Positions 1 to 9,812 of a DNA stretch of 25,168 bases are shown here, one piece after another. The translations under genes were made by a program, and so were the position numbers. Below the pieces are notes generated by a model that was not told the origin of the DNA, made no database searches, and worked only from the letters and a program-made list of their open reading frames with translations. Numbering within the stretch: the stretch's first letter is position 1; the number at the start of each line of letters is the position of its first letter. This DNA is from Botryllus schlosseri (Eukaryota > Chordata > Ascidiacea > Stolidobranchia > Styelidae), in NCBI GenBank assembly GCA_000444245.1, contig ATSW01009566.1, forward strand, positions 1 to 25,168, written 5' to 3'.

Positions 1-34
1 AAGTGACGATATGCTGTTTCGGTCCTGGAAATGA

Positions 35-257
35 TCATTATACAATACATCCAATGCCGTGGCTGACATGATGAATCACACGGCGAAGGTATTTGAGACA
101 GATGTGAAAGACATTCAGCCGAGAGATCATAACAGAGAAGTACTGGAGATGGTCTTTTATTTTCCTGGGAGCTTTCCCTTCTCAAGTCATCCACTTTTAA
201 AGTCCCGAAGCCCTGCCACAAGCCCTATGGATGGCAAAAGTGATCTAAACTTTCAAG
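35..257 (+). CDS. Possible plus-strand exon of unknown gene (weak)
   Basis: An open frame runs from 35 to 283. It reads NAVADMMNHTAKVFETDVKD, then IQPRDHNREVLEMVFYFPG, and ends LNFQ at a good donor, AAG|GTATGT (after 257). The first part has helix-like composition and looks more protein-like than most frames here. I recognise no family. There is no AG acceptor between the upstream stop (32-34) and GTG at 59, so an exon start is unclear; an ATG at 68 is possible. It may instead be chance. Confidence 0.25.
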
Positions 258-400
258 GTATGTATGCTTCGTTCACAGTTTAACTAGTTATCGAGCTAGC
301 ATCGTGGATTAAGGGAACTCTACCTATTCTATTCTCGTCTCCACGTTGAAGTATGAGCATTGCTGTGAATGTCCCATGAAATGATCTTAAGCTACTGAAG

Positions 401-506
401 CAAGTACGGAAGCGCCATACTTTTAAACGACATATCTAAAGATACAGTGAGGAATTTAGCAGGTCAATTGGTTGACTTGGCGATGTTTGAGGACGCCAAG
501 GACTGA
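401..506 (+). CDS. Possible plus-strand terminal exon with poly(A) signal (weak)
   Basis: After an AG at 399-400 a frame reads KYGSAILLNDISKDTVRN then LAGQLVDLAMFEDAKD and stops at TGA (504-506). An AATAAA lies at 569-574, a normal distance for a poly(A) signal. Together with the frame at 35-257 it could be the 3' end of a plus-strand gene converging on the protease gene. The acceptor phase (2) does not match the best donor at 257 (phase 1) but would match a weaker one at 261. The 19-base string at 395-413 recurs at 502-520, which may point to a repeat instead. Confidence 0.22.
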
Positions 507-568
507 AGCAAGTACGGAAGGACAAGATATCTGTTGCTATGAAGGAGACCGAAGGAGAAGAACAACCA

Positions 569-574
569 ATAAAG
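569..574 (+). promoter_or_regulatory. Candidate poly(A) signal AATAAA
   Basis: A plain AATAAA, 62 bases after the TGA of the possible plus-strand terminal exon. The hexamer is common by chance in AT-rich DNA; it gains weight only from its position. Confidence 0.25.
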
Positions 575-870
575 TGTGCAATATAACATTAACGACAAAT
601 TAAATTAAATTTCGTGTATATTCATTGTGAAATTATTGAACTATATGAGAAGGTGACGAATTGTTTTCGAGTGCTTACTGCTCAAGTCTTACAAGTCGGT
701 GTGAATGAGCAGACGTGGTTTAGCAACGAAATACAGCCACTTTTTCGGAGGTACTGGAGTGGGTTTTGTCCACTTGCACCATACCCAATCAAGATACCGA
801 TGTGTTTGCGCTACCCTCCCTCTTAACAGTTTTATACTAAACCACTCACTCCATATAATTAGGTTAGAAA

Positions 871-1087
871 GCAAGGTTGAGATACCAACAATTCTTTCAA
901 ACCAATTGTACTGGAGTACTTCAAAGCTACATTTTGGACTTCCATTTGAATGGGTTATGACATGTGTTGGAAATCAAGGGCAAGTTTACGATACCAACTA
1001 TTCTTTCAAACTGCTCTACTTGAATAATTGAAAGCTACATTTTGTAATTGCATTGGAAGTATACTCAACATGTGTTGCGAATCGCTA
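871..1087. repeat. Diverged tandem duplication, period about 109 bases
   Basis: Two adjacent units share GATACCAAC followed by ATTCTTTCAAA (from 881 and 990), then GAAAGCTACATTTTG or CAAAGCTACATTTTG, and an ending ACATGTGTTG. They differ by substitutions and small indels. No gene is visible in it. Confidence 0.7.
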
Positions 1088-1262
1088 CAGCAATCTGGAT
1101 AACCTCGTTTTGGCCATAATCAGTAGTTTCTTGTCTCCCGAATCAGCAGTGATCAGTACGTTTTTATAGACAGAGTTTGATATCAGTGGTGACTTGCTTT
1201 CGTGTTTCAAAGTACTTCGTGTGAGAATTATCTACCACCCTACCGGATATTCTCACTATGAC

Positions 1263-2205
1263 CAGACATGGGGTAATCGTGATTAGTAATCGTAATCGAT
1301 TACGACGATTACAGCATTTCCAAGTAATCGTAATCGCAATCGATTACATTCAAAAAAAATCTGAAGTAATCGTAATCGTAATCGACTACTTCACATATCT
1401 AATCGATTTATTTGTGAAAGACCGATTACTTTTCATTTGTGCAATGCCCATGACATAAATTGAACATTCGTGAACAATGAAGAGTGCGATTTAAACAAGA
1501 ACTGGAAAACACGATTTGATGTGATATGGATTCGCTGTGTATTTGCTGTCAAGTCGCGCCAAGCAAGAATATTTAGGCACGTAGTTTACAACTATAACTG
1601 TATTGTACTGGTAATTCTGACCTCCTTTCTGCTATATATTAATGAGATATTGGAGTCGCCCTAACGTAGCAGACGATAAAACTAAACGAAAAACTTTCGT
1701 GAGTCGCACCCAGAAATTGTCATTTCTACACGGGGTTCATCCTTTTACTCAGTGGGTGAACCGGTTGGCATTTGTATTGTGGGGCTGAGATTGAGAAGAC
1801 TATTCGTCGCGACCATCCAGCGCGGCTATCGACAGTGAAAAAGACACAATGTTTCGGCCAAGATAGTATGTCTTGGTGCGTCGCGGCGTGGTATTGGCCG
1901 GCACCGAAATGCCTATTTCTGTAAATCATGCAATGGTATAATATCTCATATACAGGAAATGATACCATGACGTCTCATTTAAAAGGCAAGACCTTCTCTC
2001 AAGAGGTCTTTTCATCACATTGTTGTCTTCCAAAGATAAATTCTAAGCAAAATAAATGTAATCGTGATTACTTTTCCAAAGTAATCGTAATCGTAATCGA
2101 CTACTTGCGGATTTTGCTGTAATCATAATCGTAATCGTAATCGCGTGATTCAGAAGTAATCGTATTCGCAATCGATTACATTCATGAAGTAATCACCCCA
2201 TGTCT
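1263..2205. mobile_element. Non-autonomous hAT-type element with hexamer arrays at both ends
   Basis: The ends are inverted: CAGACATGGGGTAATC at 1263 and the reverse complement of CAGACATGGGGTGATTAC ending at 2205. An exact 8-bp target duplication ACTATGAC flanks it (1255-1262 and 2206-2213), the size made by hAT transposases. Just inside both ends are arrays of GTAATC/TAATCG hexamers (1271-1400 and 2055-2180), in the same orientation on both sides, likely transposase-binding repeats. The middle carries a copy of a dispersed repeat (1700-1935). No transposase frame is seen, so it depended on another element for movement. The exact duplication suggests fairly recent insertion. Confidence 0.9.
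1700..1935 (+). repeat. Dispersed repeat family copy 1, inside the hAT element
   Basis: Shares blocks with 24715-24955 (TCTTGGTGCGTCG, GTGGGGCT-AGATTG, ATGGCCG-type ending with AAATGCC) and with the minus strand of 19330-19590 (CATTTC-ACACGGGG-TCAT, GACTATTCG). The family is unknown to me. Its lying inside a transposon shows that it jumped into that element or travelled with it. Confidence 0.7.
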
Positions 2206-2267
2206 GACTATGACATCCGGATATTTGGCTGTACTAAGGTGATTATATCCTCTCGACTCAGTGCATG

Positions 2268-2990
2268 ATAAATTGAAGATTGTAACGTTAAGTGTAAATT
2301 GAATGAATGATGAAGTCAGACGCAAACTACTGTTTACCTTCATCACACAAACAGGTGCAGATGTCGCACTGTTGCAGGAAATCCCCTAAACAATCTATAC
2401 GGAACTCCAATGGTCCACAGAATGTAATGGGAAGTCCTGCTTGAATTTCCAAGATGAGAAATCGGTGGGAACGGCAATACTACTTAATTTCAAAATAAAC
2501 AGGGCTGACATCACAAACCAAGAAAACGACACAGCGGTAAGAATAATGGCGGTCAACATCCGAACAGGTGCGAATAGCATGGGCATAACTAACATACATG
2601 GTCTTTAAGACAGGGGTAAAAGAAGGGCCCAAATGAAACTGTTAGCGACTAGACCGGCCAGATCGATGCACCAACTGAACTGACTTCAATTGAGTGGACG
2701 ATGCAAACAAGGACCACCTACCAACTAACCAGAGGGAGATTGGCGAAGCGAAGCTCAACAGAAATATCATGAAAACAATAGGAGTAAGTGACACTTTCAG
2801 GGACACCAATCGTGAGGAAAGAGACTTTACCCACTGCTACCATGATGGAAAGTCCACAATTGACAGAATATATGCCTCAGGAAATATCAAGACTTTATAT
2901 CTCATACAATCATTTACAGTGTTTTCTCTCAGATCACGACGCCGTAGTAGCGATTGTTCGACTCGAAAAGAAGATCGCGGAGACAGGATC
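2268..2990 (+). pseudogene. LINE (non-LTR retrotransposon) endonuclease-domain fragment
   Basis: Conceptual translation over three frames gives the ordered motifs of an APE-type endonuclease of a LINE ORF2: an N-terminal KIVTLSVN, TGADVALLQE (the active-site Glu), SVGTAILLNF, MGITNIHG, then FTHCYHDGKSTIDRIY and FLSDHDAVVA (the conserved S-D-H near the domain end). It is broken: TGA replaces a sense codon at about 2300, TAA follows the QEIP around 2388, and a frameshift separates the IDRIY part from the SDHDAVV part. The reverse transcriptase does not follow; a hAT element starts at 2996. The pattern suits an L1/Tx1-like or related clade, which I cannot fix. An old dead copy. Confidence 0.85.
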
Positions 2991-2995
2991 TAGAG

Positions 2996-4656
2996 CAGGG
3001 GTGGGAAAACTTTTGAGCTCGCGGACCGCATTCAACATCTGAATTCATTCGCGGGCCGCACTATATAAAATGTGGATTATAAACCAAAACGCGATATTGA
3101 TATTTGATTATATAGTGAGGACATGGAAACAATGTGTGTGCTTATTTAAAACTAGCCAAATATTGCTTTGATGATATCGTACATGCGTTAGAAACATATA
3201 GTGGCGAGATCATAGGCTGGCGGACCTCAATAAGCAATTTGTCAAAACTATAGAGTTGGAAGTCGGTTGGCCCGATTCTTAGAACAGGATTGAAATATAA
3301 ATCTGTGAGCAGCGATCTGTTCATAGATTTACGAATTCCACTTTTGGCTCAGTTCCAGGACACACAATGCTGACAGCATCATAACCATGTTAGCTTCAAA
3401 CACGCTTCTACTATGTGTAGATAAAATATAAATAGCCTACTTTTACGCCAGGTGTGGCCTACCTTTTGGCCATTCGTGACCGCATTTCGACTACTCATAT
3501 AGCCTAAGGCCGCATTCTTGAGCATATTCGTAACGAACGAGCCGGGCGCCAAATACCCATGTTACAGTCTCTATGTATATTTCCGGTGAACTCAGGACTT
3601 GTCTATTTAATGATATAGGCTTACTATATCCGAACCTAAACCGCGAGTGGGCGCTTGAAATGGCAAGGAACTGTTCGTATTTCCGCGAAGCACGAAAATA
3701 TTTTCAGATTCACCTATGAATTTTGTCATTAATATTAGTAGTTTTACATATTACTATCAAACTTTAACCTTTTTCAGACCATGTGATCAGAATCACCGGT
3801 AGAGTTGATGGAGGGGGTGTTTTCGAGAATTTAGGGCAAGTTATAAATGATGATGCATCTCCTGGTGGGCCAATCGCTGTTAGTCGCTTTGTTGCATGCT
3901 GTTATTTCTTGTCCTCCCATCGGGATTGCCGGTATAGTGAGGAGCACACGAGTCCGAGTTGGTATTTCTATATGAGGCGCGTCATTTTTCTCTGCTTTTC
4001 ACATCTTTGTAGGGCTCTGATGGCAAAGAGCNCTATTATATTAAAATCGAAAAAGAAAGTGTAATTGAATCGCGCGCAGCGCGAAGAAAATTTCAAGACC
4101 AATTAAAATCTTTCCAAGAAATCGGGAGTCAAGTCATAAATTCAAATTGCATGTCGACGGCCGCCAACAAATACTAATTGAATTACGTATCCCCGGCCAC
4201 ACAAATTTTCTTCTACAGCCGCAGGTTGGCCACCCCTGTTTTACGCATACAGAGACCGAATCTACCTAATACACCCGCGAATCGTTTTCTCCAAGCACAG
4301 CACTAAAATTAATAAACGTTGCTGGAGTGGCCAATCTGAAATCACACTCGTGATCTGAATTATATCAATCCCGTTTAGAATTTCTGTGATGTTTAGCAGT
4401 TCAAACCTTTCAAAATGCTTGGGCCTTGAGGTCGGGCTGTCGCGCCAGAAATTATACATTAGAAAATAAAATAGGCAGTATTTACCTTAGAATTAACATG
4501 GAAAAATATATTAAGAAAAAGTTTAATTTAGTCCCTGTAGATTTTTAGTACGCATTTTATCAATATTTTTAATAAGTTTCTTTTGACCCTCGCGGGCCGC
4601 ACAAAACGGTGTTGCGGGCCGCATGCGGCCCGCGGGCCGTAGTTTGCCCACCCCTG
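2996..4656. mobile_element. hAT-type element (outer member of a nested pair)
   Basis: Left end CAGGGGTGGGAAAACTTTT at 2996; right end is the reverse complement of CAGGGGTGGGCAAACTACGG ending at 4656. Both flanks carry repeated GC-rich GCGGGCCGC/GCGGCCCGC blocks (3040-3060 and 4590-4640), typical of Charlie-like hAT relics. The flanking octamers ATCTAGAG (2988-2995) and GGCTAGAC (4657-4664) agree at five positions only, so the pairing of these two ends is likely rather than proven. Removing the nested element at 3449-4238 and one copy of its duplication leaves about 860 bases. No transposase is recognised. Confidence 0.72.
3449..4238 (+). mobile_element. hAT-type element, about 790 bp, nested in the 2996-4656 element
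   Basis: Ends CAGGTGTGGCCTACC at 3449 and the reverse complement of CAGGGGTGGCCAACCTGCGG at 4238. An exact 8-bp duplication TTTTACGC lies at 3441-3448 and 4239-4246. It is therefore a clean insertion into the older surrounding element. It is homologous along its whole length, in opposite orientation, to 15724-16527. It contains one ambiguous base (4032) and an open frame at 3783-4064 that I take as chance. No transposase is recognised. Confidence 0.93.
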
Positions 4657-4765
4657 GGCTAGACAATCCTCCGACACTTAAGCAGGGATTCTGGAGTGGA
4701 CCTCGGTCGGACTCGAACCAGCAACCCATCGATGTTGCAGCTGTGGATCATACTCCTACATTGAC
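4657..4765 (-). mobile_element. tRNA-derived SINE head, truncated
   Basis: On the minus strand this contains a perfect RNA polymerase III B box (GGTTCGAGTCC, about 4709-4719) within CAGCTGCAACATCGATGGG...GACCGAGGTCCACTCC. The same 70-base tRNA-like segment occurs on the plus strand at about 23410-23480. It abuts the end of the hAT element at 4656, which probably inserted into the SINE body at a CTAG site. Confidence 0.72.
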
Positions 4766-4889
4766 TTTATTTTGCATCTGTATTATATTCGTATGGCGTA
4801 CGTAGGTTACGTAATCGCTGTAAATAAATAAACAGCTTCATGGTGAACGAATGTCTGGTTCAGTTTATAATTTTAGTTAACGGATTAAC

Positions 4890-4957
4890 ATTCAAATGTA
4901 GGTTTTAAGTTATGAATTCCAGGTAACATTCGTGGGCCGCACTTTTTCCCAGGTCTG
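4890..4957. mobile_element. Single hAT-type terminus
   Basis: The reverse complement begins CAGACCTGGGAAAAAGTGCG, then GCCCACGAATG, closely matching the left end of the element at 6243 (CAAACCTGGGCAAAGTGCGG). GTCTAAAT follows it, similar to the CTAG-type targets of the other copies. No partner end is certain. Confidence 0.5.
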
Positions 4958-5068
4958 GTCTAAATAATACCCAGTTATCTTTATTGTGGAATCATATCGT
5001 TGGGGTTATATATCAAATCACTCAGTTTACGACGCGACAAATACTCCATGCACTGGCGTATAAATTAC

Positions 5069-5171
5069 CTGTGACGCCCCATCCCAAAGCCACCGCCTTA
5101 TTGATACTCGAGTTTCGGAAGTTTCCCAATAGCGTGTCGGAATTTCCATACGGCAAGCAAATAGGCCGAAC
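5069..5171 (-). CDS. MASP-like protease, exon with PICLP and GWG motifs
   Basis: Encodes VRPICLPYGNSDTLLG and ends with NKAVALGWGVT. PICLP holds the cysteine (position 122 in chymotrypsin numbering) expected to pair with the CGKR cysteine of the exon at 9961-10068, so the activated chains would stay linked. GWG is the conserved strand before the C-terminal half of the domain. The acceptor TTCATATTTCCAG (AG at 5172-5173) is phase 0 and the donor GTAATT from 5068 is phase 1. This is the last exon I can find: the segment with the catalytic serine (GDSGG), the substrate-pocket residue and the C-terminus is not recognisable anywhere to the left and is presumably outside the window. Confidence 0.93.
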
Positions 5172-5908
5172 CTGGAAATATGAACAACGATTGGTAATAA
5201 CAACGACTGGACAGTGGACAATGGCATCTTAGCATTACGAAAAAGTTATGTTAGTGAATATATGTGGAAGGTTTAAAGTTTAAACTTCATAAATTTCATA
5301 GGTGGGGCGTGGAAAGTGAACATTTATATGAAGGTACTCTCGGAGATACAGAACTTCAATATACAATTGGATAATATATTCATATTGAAATACACCCAAA
5401 TATTTTCGGCTGACACTCGTCAGTTGTAATCGTCAGCAACTAGTAGAGAGTTGAAAATAAGCTTAGTGAAGAGTGCATCCGAAAATATGCGTGTCTATTT
5501 CAATATGAGTTTGTTATTCAGCTGCAGAGTACGGGTACGCAAAACCCACGTGTGTACTCTGAAAAAGTACAAGTAGCTGTACTTTGTTGAAAGACATACT
5601 TTGTTACTGGCCCTCTTGCGACAGACGGCAGATAGGTTAATTTCAACGTACAATTTTTTGGATGATGAACAAACACCTTCTGTTAGCACAGACTAGGTTG
5701 GCGTGTTTTGATAATATCTTCGATTTTTCGAAATATCATACCGGTGACGTCATATATGGTGATACGAATGTTGATATACAATATTCTCTGCAATTCTCAT
5801 AAAGGTTACAAGTTCGGGTTAATGCTTCCGAATGAAATTCTAAATTTTATATATTGGTATTAAGAAATATTAGCATATTGACTAGTCAGTAATCCAATGT
5901 ATAATTAC
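5172..5908 (-). other. Intron of the protease gene, 737 bases
   Basis: It lies between the Asp exon and the PICLP/GWG exon. Apart from the palindromic repeat at 5381-5507 I see nothing recognisable. A short minus-strand frame at 5495-5689 shows no domain. Confidence 0.85.
5381..5507. mobile_element. Small palindromic MITE-like element
   Basis: Two inverted arms of about 37 bases (5381-5417 and 5471-5507) share CATATTGAAATA and ATATTTTCGG and match at roughly 29 positions. The centre is about 53 bases. No convincing target duplication is seen, so the superfamily is open. Confidence 0.6.
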
Positions 5909-6034
5909 ATAAAATGATAGTTTAGCAGGGCGGTCAAGTTTGAGGACAGCAATATCGTTGTTAAAATAGTACACTGTTCCGAGCTTTTCGTAGTTTGGAT
6001 GCTGGTGTCTCCGGTCGCCGGTAATAACAAAACT
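5909..6034 (-). CDS. MASP-like protease, catalytic aspartate exon
   Basis: Encodes 42 residues including HQHPNYEKL and YYFNNDIAVLKLDRP, the standard H-P-x-Y and N-N/H-D-I-A-x-L-x-L motifs; the Asp in DIAV is the catalytic residue. The acceptor CGTATTCAG (AG at 6035-6036) and donor GTAATT (from 5908) are both phase 0. The intron to the previous exon is just 62 bases. The reading runs SFVITGDRRHQHPNY directly from NNYTQ of the preceding exon and continues LSFY into VRPICLP of the next. It is intact. The next intron (5172-5908) contains a small palindromic repeat. Confidence 0.93.
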
Positions 6035-6096
6035 CTGAATACGATGCATTACCGTTCGTTAGTTACGTGTTATCAAAATTAGATTCGTGGTATTAC

Positions 6097-6175
6097 TTGC
6101 GTGTAGTTGTTAATCTTTTCGGATGTTCGATTCAATAAGCCCAGCCATACAGTTACGTTGTCCTCCGGGGCAATG
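6097..6175 (-). CDS. MASP-like protease, exon for the segment between the His and Asp motifs
   Basis: Short exon of 79 bases encoding IAPEDNVTVWLGLLNRTSEK and then INNYTQ. The segment VTVWLGLLNR corresponds to the V-x-V-x-L-G-x-H/Y strand that follows TAAHC in trypsin-family proteases. Two N-glycosylation sequons (NVT, NRT) plus a third (NYT) are present. The acceptor TTGTTTTCCATGTAG (AG at 6176-6177) is excellent; its first base completes the split codon from the histidine exon. The donor GTAATA begins at 6096 in phase 0. Length and phase (2 to 0) are exactly what is needed to bridge its neighbours. Identification rests on position and phase as much as on sequence. Confidence 0.87.
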
Positions 6176-6242
6176 CTACATGGAAAACAAAATATGCCCA
6201 TTACACCCGATATATTGAGTACATACTGCATAAGCTCTAGAG

Positions 6243-7154
6243 CAAACCTGGGCAAAGTGCGGCCCGCGAAGCTATTCTGTGCGGCCCGCGAAAAGTTTCT
6301 TGGAATTCAAAACATAAAACTTGCTTTTTGGATGACTAAAACCATAGGCTGTATCAAATGAACAGGAAATTCGTTTACTTGTTTACTTTGAAGCCTGTTC
6401 ATTAATATGCCGCGATTACACTGCATATACGTACCTGGCATGTGTAATCCAGATTCAAAATAAAGGCAATGTGGCAAAGTATGAGTAGCAATTGAAGTCA
6501 CAAGAAATCACTCTTTCCATATAGTTTACTTCATACCTTTCTTGTTGACATTGTCACATTACGCATTTTGCGGTATGTGTTTCAATATGTTTCCAAATCC
6601 CTAATTCGCAACACAAGTCAATCAGTACTCGCGATTAATATATGACTGAATGACTCATCATGTCTATCACCCATGAAGGATTAACGGGCATGCCAAAAAA
6701 AGAAAGCCGAAAACTGAAATTCAAAGAAGGTTTAGAATTTAGAGCACTAAATATTCGCATACTGGAGTCAGAGGTAAACTAATCCTTCAAGTTTTTGCCG
6801 AGCATATCGCCGAGATTAAGCATTGTGATTGATTAAAGTCGGTCTTATGACAAAAGCACGAAATACTCGGTCAAGGCAGGGCGAAGTTCAGAAAAAATGC
6901 AAGCTTCGCTCAACATAAAGGCTATTTAAGCTGCACACTGTTTCGAATCATGACAGCAAATAGATATTTTTTAATTAACCGTCACTTTCTCATTACCTAA
7001 TATCAACACATTCACCGAGCAGCATTTATTAGCAATGTAATTTAGAAATAAAAGTAAAATACGCTGGAGAATACAGCTGAATTTTTTCACTTGACCCGCC
7101 AGCGTATTTATTTTTCTAATTTGGCCCGCGGAGGAAAATAATTGCCTACCCCTG
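6243..7154. mobile_element. hAT-type element, about 912 bp
   Basis: Left end CAAACCTGGGCAAAGTGCGG at 6243 followed by two GCGGCCCGCGAA blocks; right end is the reverse complement of CAGGGGTAGGCAATTATT, with GCGGGCC inside it. The 8-bp duplication CTCTAGAG is exact (6235-6242 and 7155-7162) and is the palindromic nTCTAGAn target favoured by Charlie-like hATs. It sits in the protease-gene intron 6176-9812. No transposase frame is seen. Confidence 0.92.
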
Positions 7155-7539
7155 CTCTAGAGATGAACCCTACATTCACATTATACTCAATCATATACGT
7201 GATACGTATACTTCGTAATGGTGAGAGTCTATGTCCAGCTCGGAGGTGGTCAGTGGTCAGCAACGAAGTACTTCTACTTTCAATACTTACTCAAGTTGAC
7301 AAGTTTTCATACTATTTCCACTTCCGCTTGAACATTGCTTTGAGCAATACTACTCACATTTTGGATTTTAAGCAGTAGATAGTAATTTCTAGTTGAGATT
7401 GCATCACTTTAATGTGACGAAATTGTCATGAGAATCGCTCGAAATAGCCATCACAGTGACTTTTAGATAAATTTTTTAAAATGGTACCTATTTGTATCGT
7501 CCTTCTTCATTTTCTGTTGGTTGCAAAGATGCATGTTGT

Positions 7540-9790
7540 GATGGCGAAAGTAGCCACCACCTAATAACTGTTAAAAGAATTCGACGAAATCTACTTCTCG
7601 AAACTACTGATTGTACACAATCTGGCAAAATAGGTCCTGCGTCACGGTAACTGAGACTGAGGCGCCGAGTTACGGGGTGGTGTAATCCGTGATTAGTAAC
7701 ATGTTTGCGCTGAGAAGCATCATCTTCTCTCTCGACCAGACGGGCAAATTCACTCTTAGTTAAATTGCATTTGCGCCCATATTCGTTTACAAAATAATTC
7801 TTGAGTTAGTTCCGTGCTAGTCTCTTCAATTGGAGGCTTGGAGCGCGAAACAGGACATTGTGTTTGTGTATGCCAGCAAATTGAAAGTCATTCCTGCGCA
7901 AAGTGCGCATATTCATCACTCTAACAAGGCTTTGTCAACTTTGATCGGAAAATGCAATAATGCAGCTCAAACGTCGATATAATGAGTAAACAATTGTCGC
8001 GATGTCAGACTCGGAACCCCATTGTGCTGTACGCAAGTTGAGGAATTACTGATTAGATGCGCGCTTTCTCGTTTGCTGTCATCCGTAGGCTACTAATTCT
8101 TGTCTGCTTTATATACTCGCATTCCCTCGGTGTCACTTGTCAGTGTTTGATTTGTTATTAATACTGCGCAAGTGCGCATTGTGCAGTGCACGGCGTTGAA
8201 TTACGTTGTAAAATATTGATGCAACACGAGATTTTCGGTGGCGTAAATTCTGAATTTATTCGATTAGTTTGTGCGCAACCATATCGCGGATCGAATTTCA
8301 AACCTTTGGGATTTGTATTTCTATTGATAAGATCGCGGCATGCGCCCATATTGCTCTTGCTGCAATAACACATGGATAATAATAGTGCACCATTTTACGA
8401 TCAAATTCGACTGGCTGATCGGGGCCGACGTAGCGAGAATCATTNGTATGCGAAATNNGTCNTCGANANCTCATGTGNACTATCGTCGGTGGTTTGATTT
8501 AGCGCGTCCGCAATCCGCATGCAGGCCTGCTGNCGTCCGCAGAAACACGTTCGCCAAACAGTAACAATCTCTGAGTGTAATATTGTTTGTGTTTATGTAT
8601 CTTTTGATTAAAACTTATTCCCGCGTCTAAACAAATTGCGCTCGTTGCCATTGCCGAATCTGGTTATTTAGATATGANTAGCGNACCCTGTAATTGTNAT
8701 TATTGCGGGTTTGCGGCATGTCTGCANTTTCGTTATCAGCGCAACCTTGCCGGTGGATNGGACAGTTCGATAAAATTGATCGCCACTATGTATTTTGCAC
8801 AGCGTACTGATGCTGATGTCAGCCAACTAACGATCTTTATTAGATGTACAAATTCGACCTCNTCGTTAGAATCATAGATTTCATCGCGCGCTCCGAGTAA
8901 CACCATCTCTTAACGCGAGTTNACGACNAAATATANGTTNACCTTCTACAAATNCAAGTGCATTATTTGCATCGATGAGGACCGCAAGCCGCGTTTAAAA
9001 TATTTTGTGACCCATTTTTGTGATAAATATTCTCGGAGCGCGAAGTTTAACAGAGTTTTATCGTGTGTGCCTGCTAGTTGGAATTTATTCCAGTGCCCAT
9101 AATATTATTCCAATTATGCTTTGCGAACGTAAATCGGGAAATGCAGCAATGCAGTAAAAAAAATCGATGTTTTAATCAGCTAACAATTATAGCGATGCGA
9201 GCTACCCAATACTAAGTAAAAACACATTGTGTTGGCGGTACGGAATAACTACTGATTGGCCGCACGCGTTTGTAATCATTATTCTTGTCTGTCTTTCGTG
9301 TTCCAGAATTGTCGCGCCGTGTTACTACTCACTGTGCTCAGTCCAGCGATGAATGCCGAGGGAGAGCTCGGCAATCAATGACCTAATTTCGCAATCATCA
9401 CGGCGGGAGATCGCGTCTCATTACATTGTGCGATATGCGTGCACAGACGAATCTCGCTAATCGTTCGAGGCCGCGCGTAACACTGATAATACTTGTTGAA
9501 TCGCAACTGAATATTAGCATCAGAATGGTAATTTCAAAAGGACGGGGTTTTGCATTTCAAAAGGGGGGTTTTGACACCCCCTGGCTACGCGCCTGCCGCC
9601 ACCCTATGCAAAAATAAAAGCCGGCGCCTATGTCGGTAACAGTATAAGTTTTCGAAAATTGATTTATTTTAGCGTCATCAGTCATTATGTGTTGTCATGA
9701 AAGAAGCCACCTCTAATTTACTAATAAATGTATGCGATACCTCGACCAAATCTACTTCCACTCCTTTGCCTCTTATCGTAGGGTTCCCCG
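7540..9790. repeat. Block of diverged direct repeats with many ambiguous bases
   Basis: Two long direct repeats can be followed by eye: about 7839-8155 against 9034-9335 (shared GGAGCGCGAA, GAAATGCAGCAATGCAG-like, ATTACTGATT and ATTCTTGTCTG blocks), and 7543-7610 against 9698-9768 (GAAGCCACC or GTAGCCACC, then CGA-AAATCTACTTC). Nineteen single Ns lie at 8445-8954. The string TGCGCAAGTGCGCA occurs at about 8165. No coding region is supported. It fills the intron between the His exon and the next protease exon and may be one large element or a collapsed repeat cluster. Confidence 0.65.
9530..9595. mobile_element. Possible DNA-transposon terminus
   Basis: The reverse complement starts CAGGCGCGTAGCCAGGGGG followed by a TGTCAAAACCCCCC run, the kind of end seen on many invertebrate DNA transposons. 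No partner end is found. Confidence 0.35.
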
Positions 9791-9812
9791 CCACTGCTGG
9801 AGAAATACTTAC

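Noticed and set aside
705-1031. Open frame of 108 codons
   Set aside because: It overlaps the 109-base tandem duplication and has no recognisable motif.
1271-2180. CRISPR-like array
   Set aside because: The regularity is a hexamer repeat at the ends of a transposon in a eukaryotic context, with no repeat-spacer structure.
3783-4064. Open frame of 93 codons on the plus strand
   Set aside because: It lies wholly inside the hAT element at 3449-4238 and is not kept open in the related copy.
7250-7380. Minus-strand GTAAGT donor with a short cysteine-containing frame, considered as the exon between the His and Asp exons
   Set aside because: Its phase does not fit, and the exon at 6097-6175 fits exactly in both phases and sequence.
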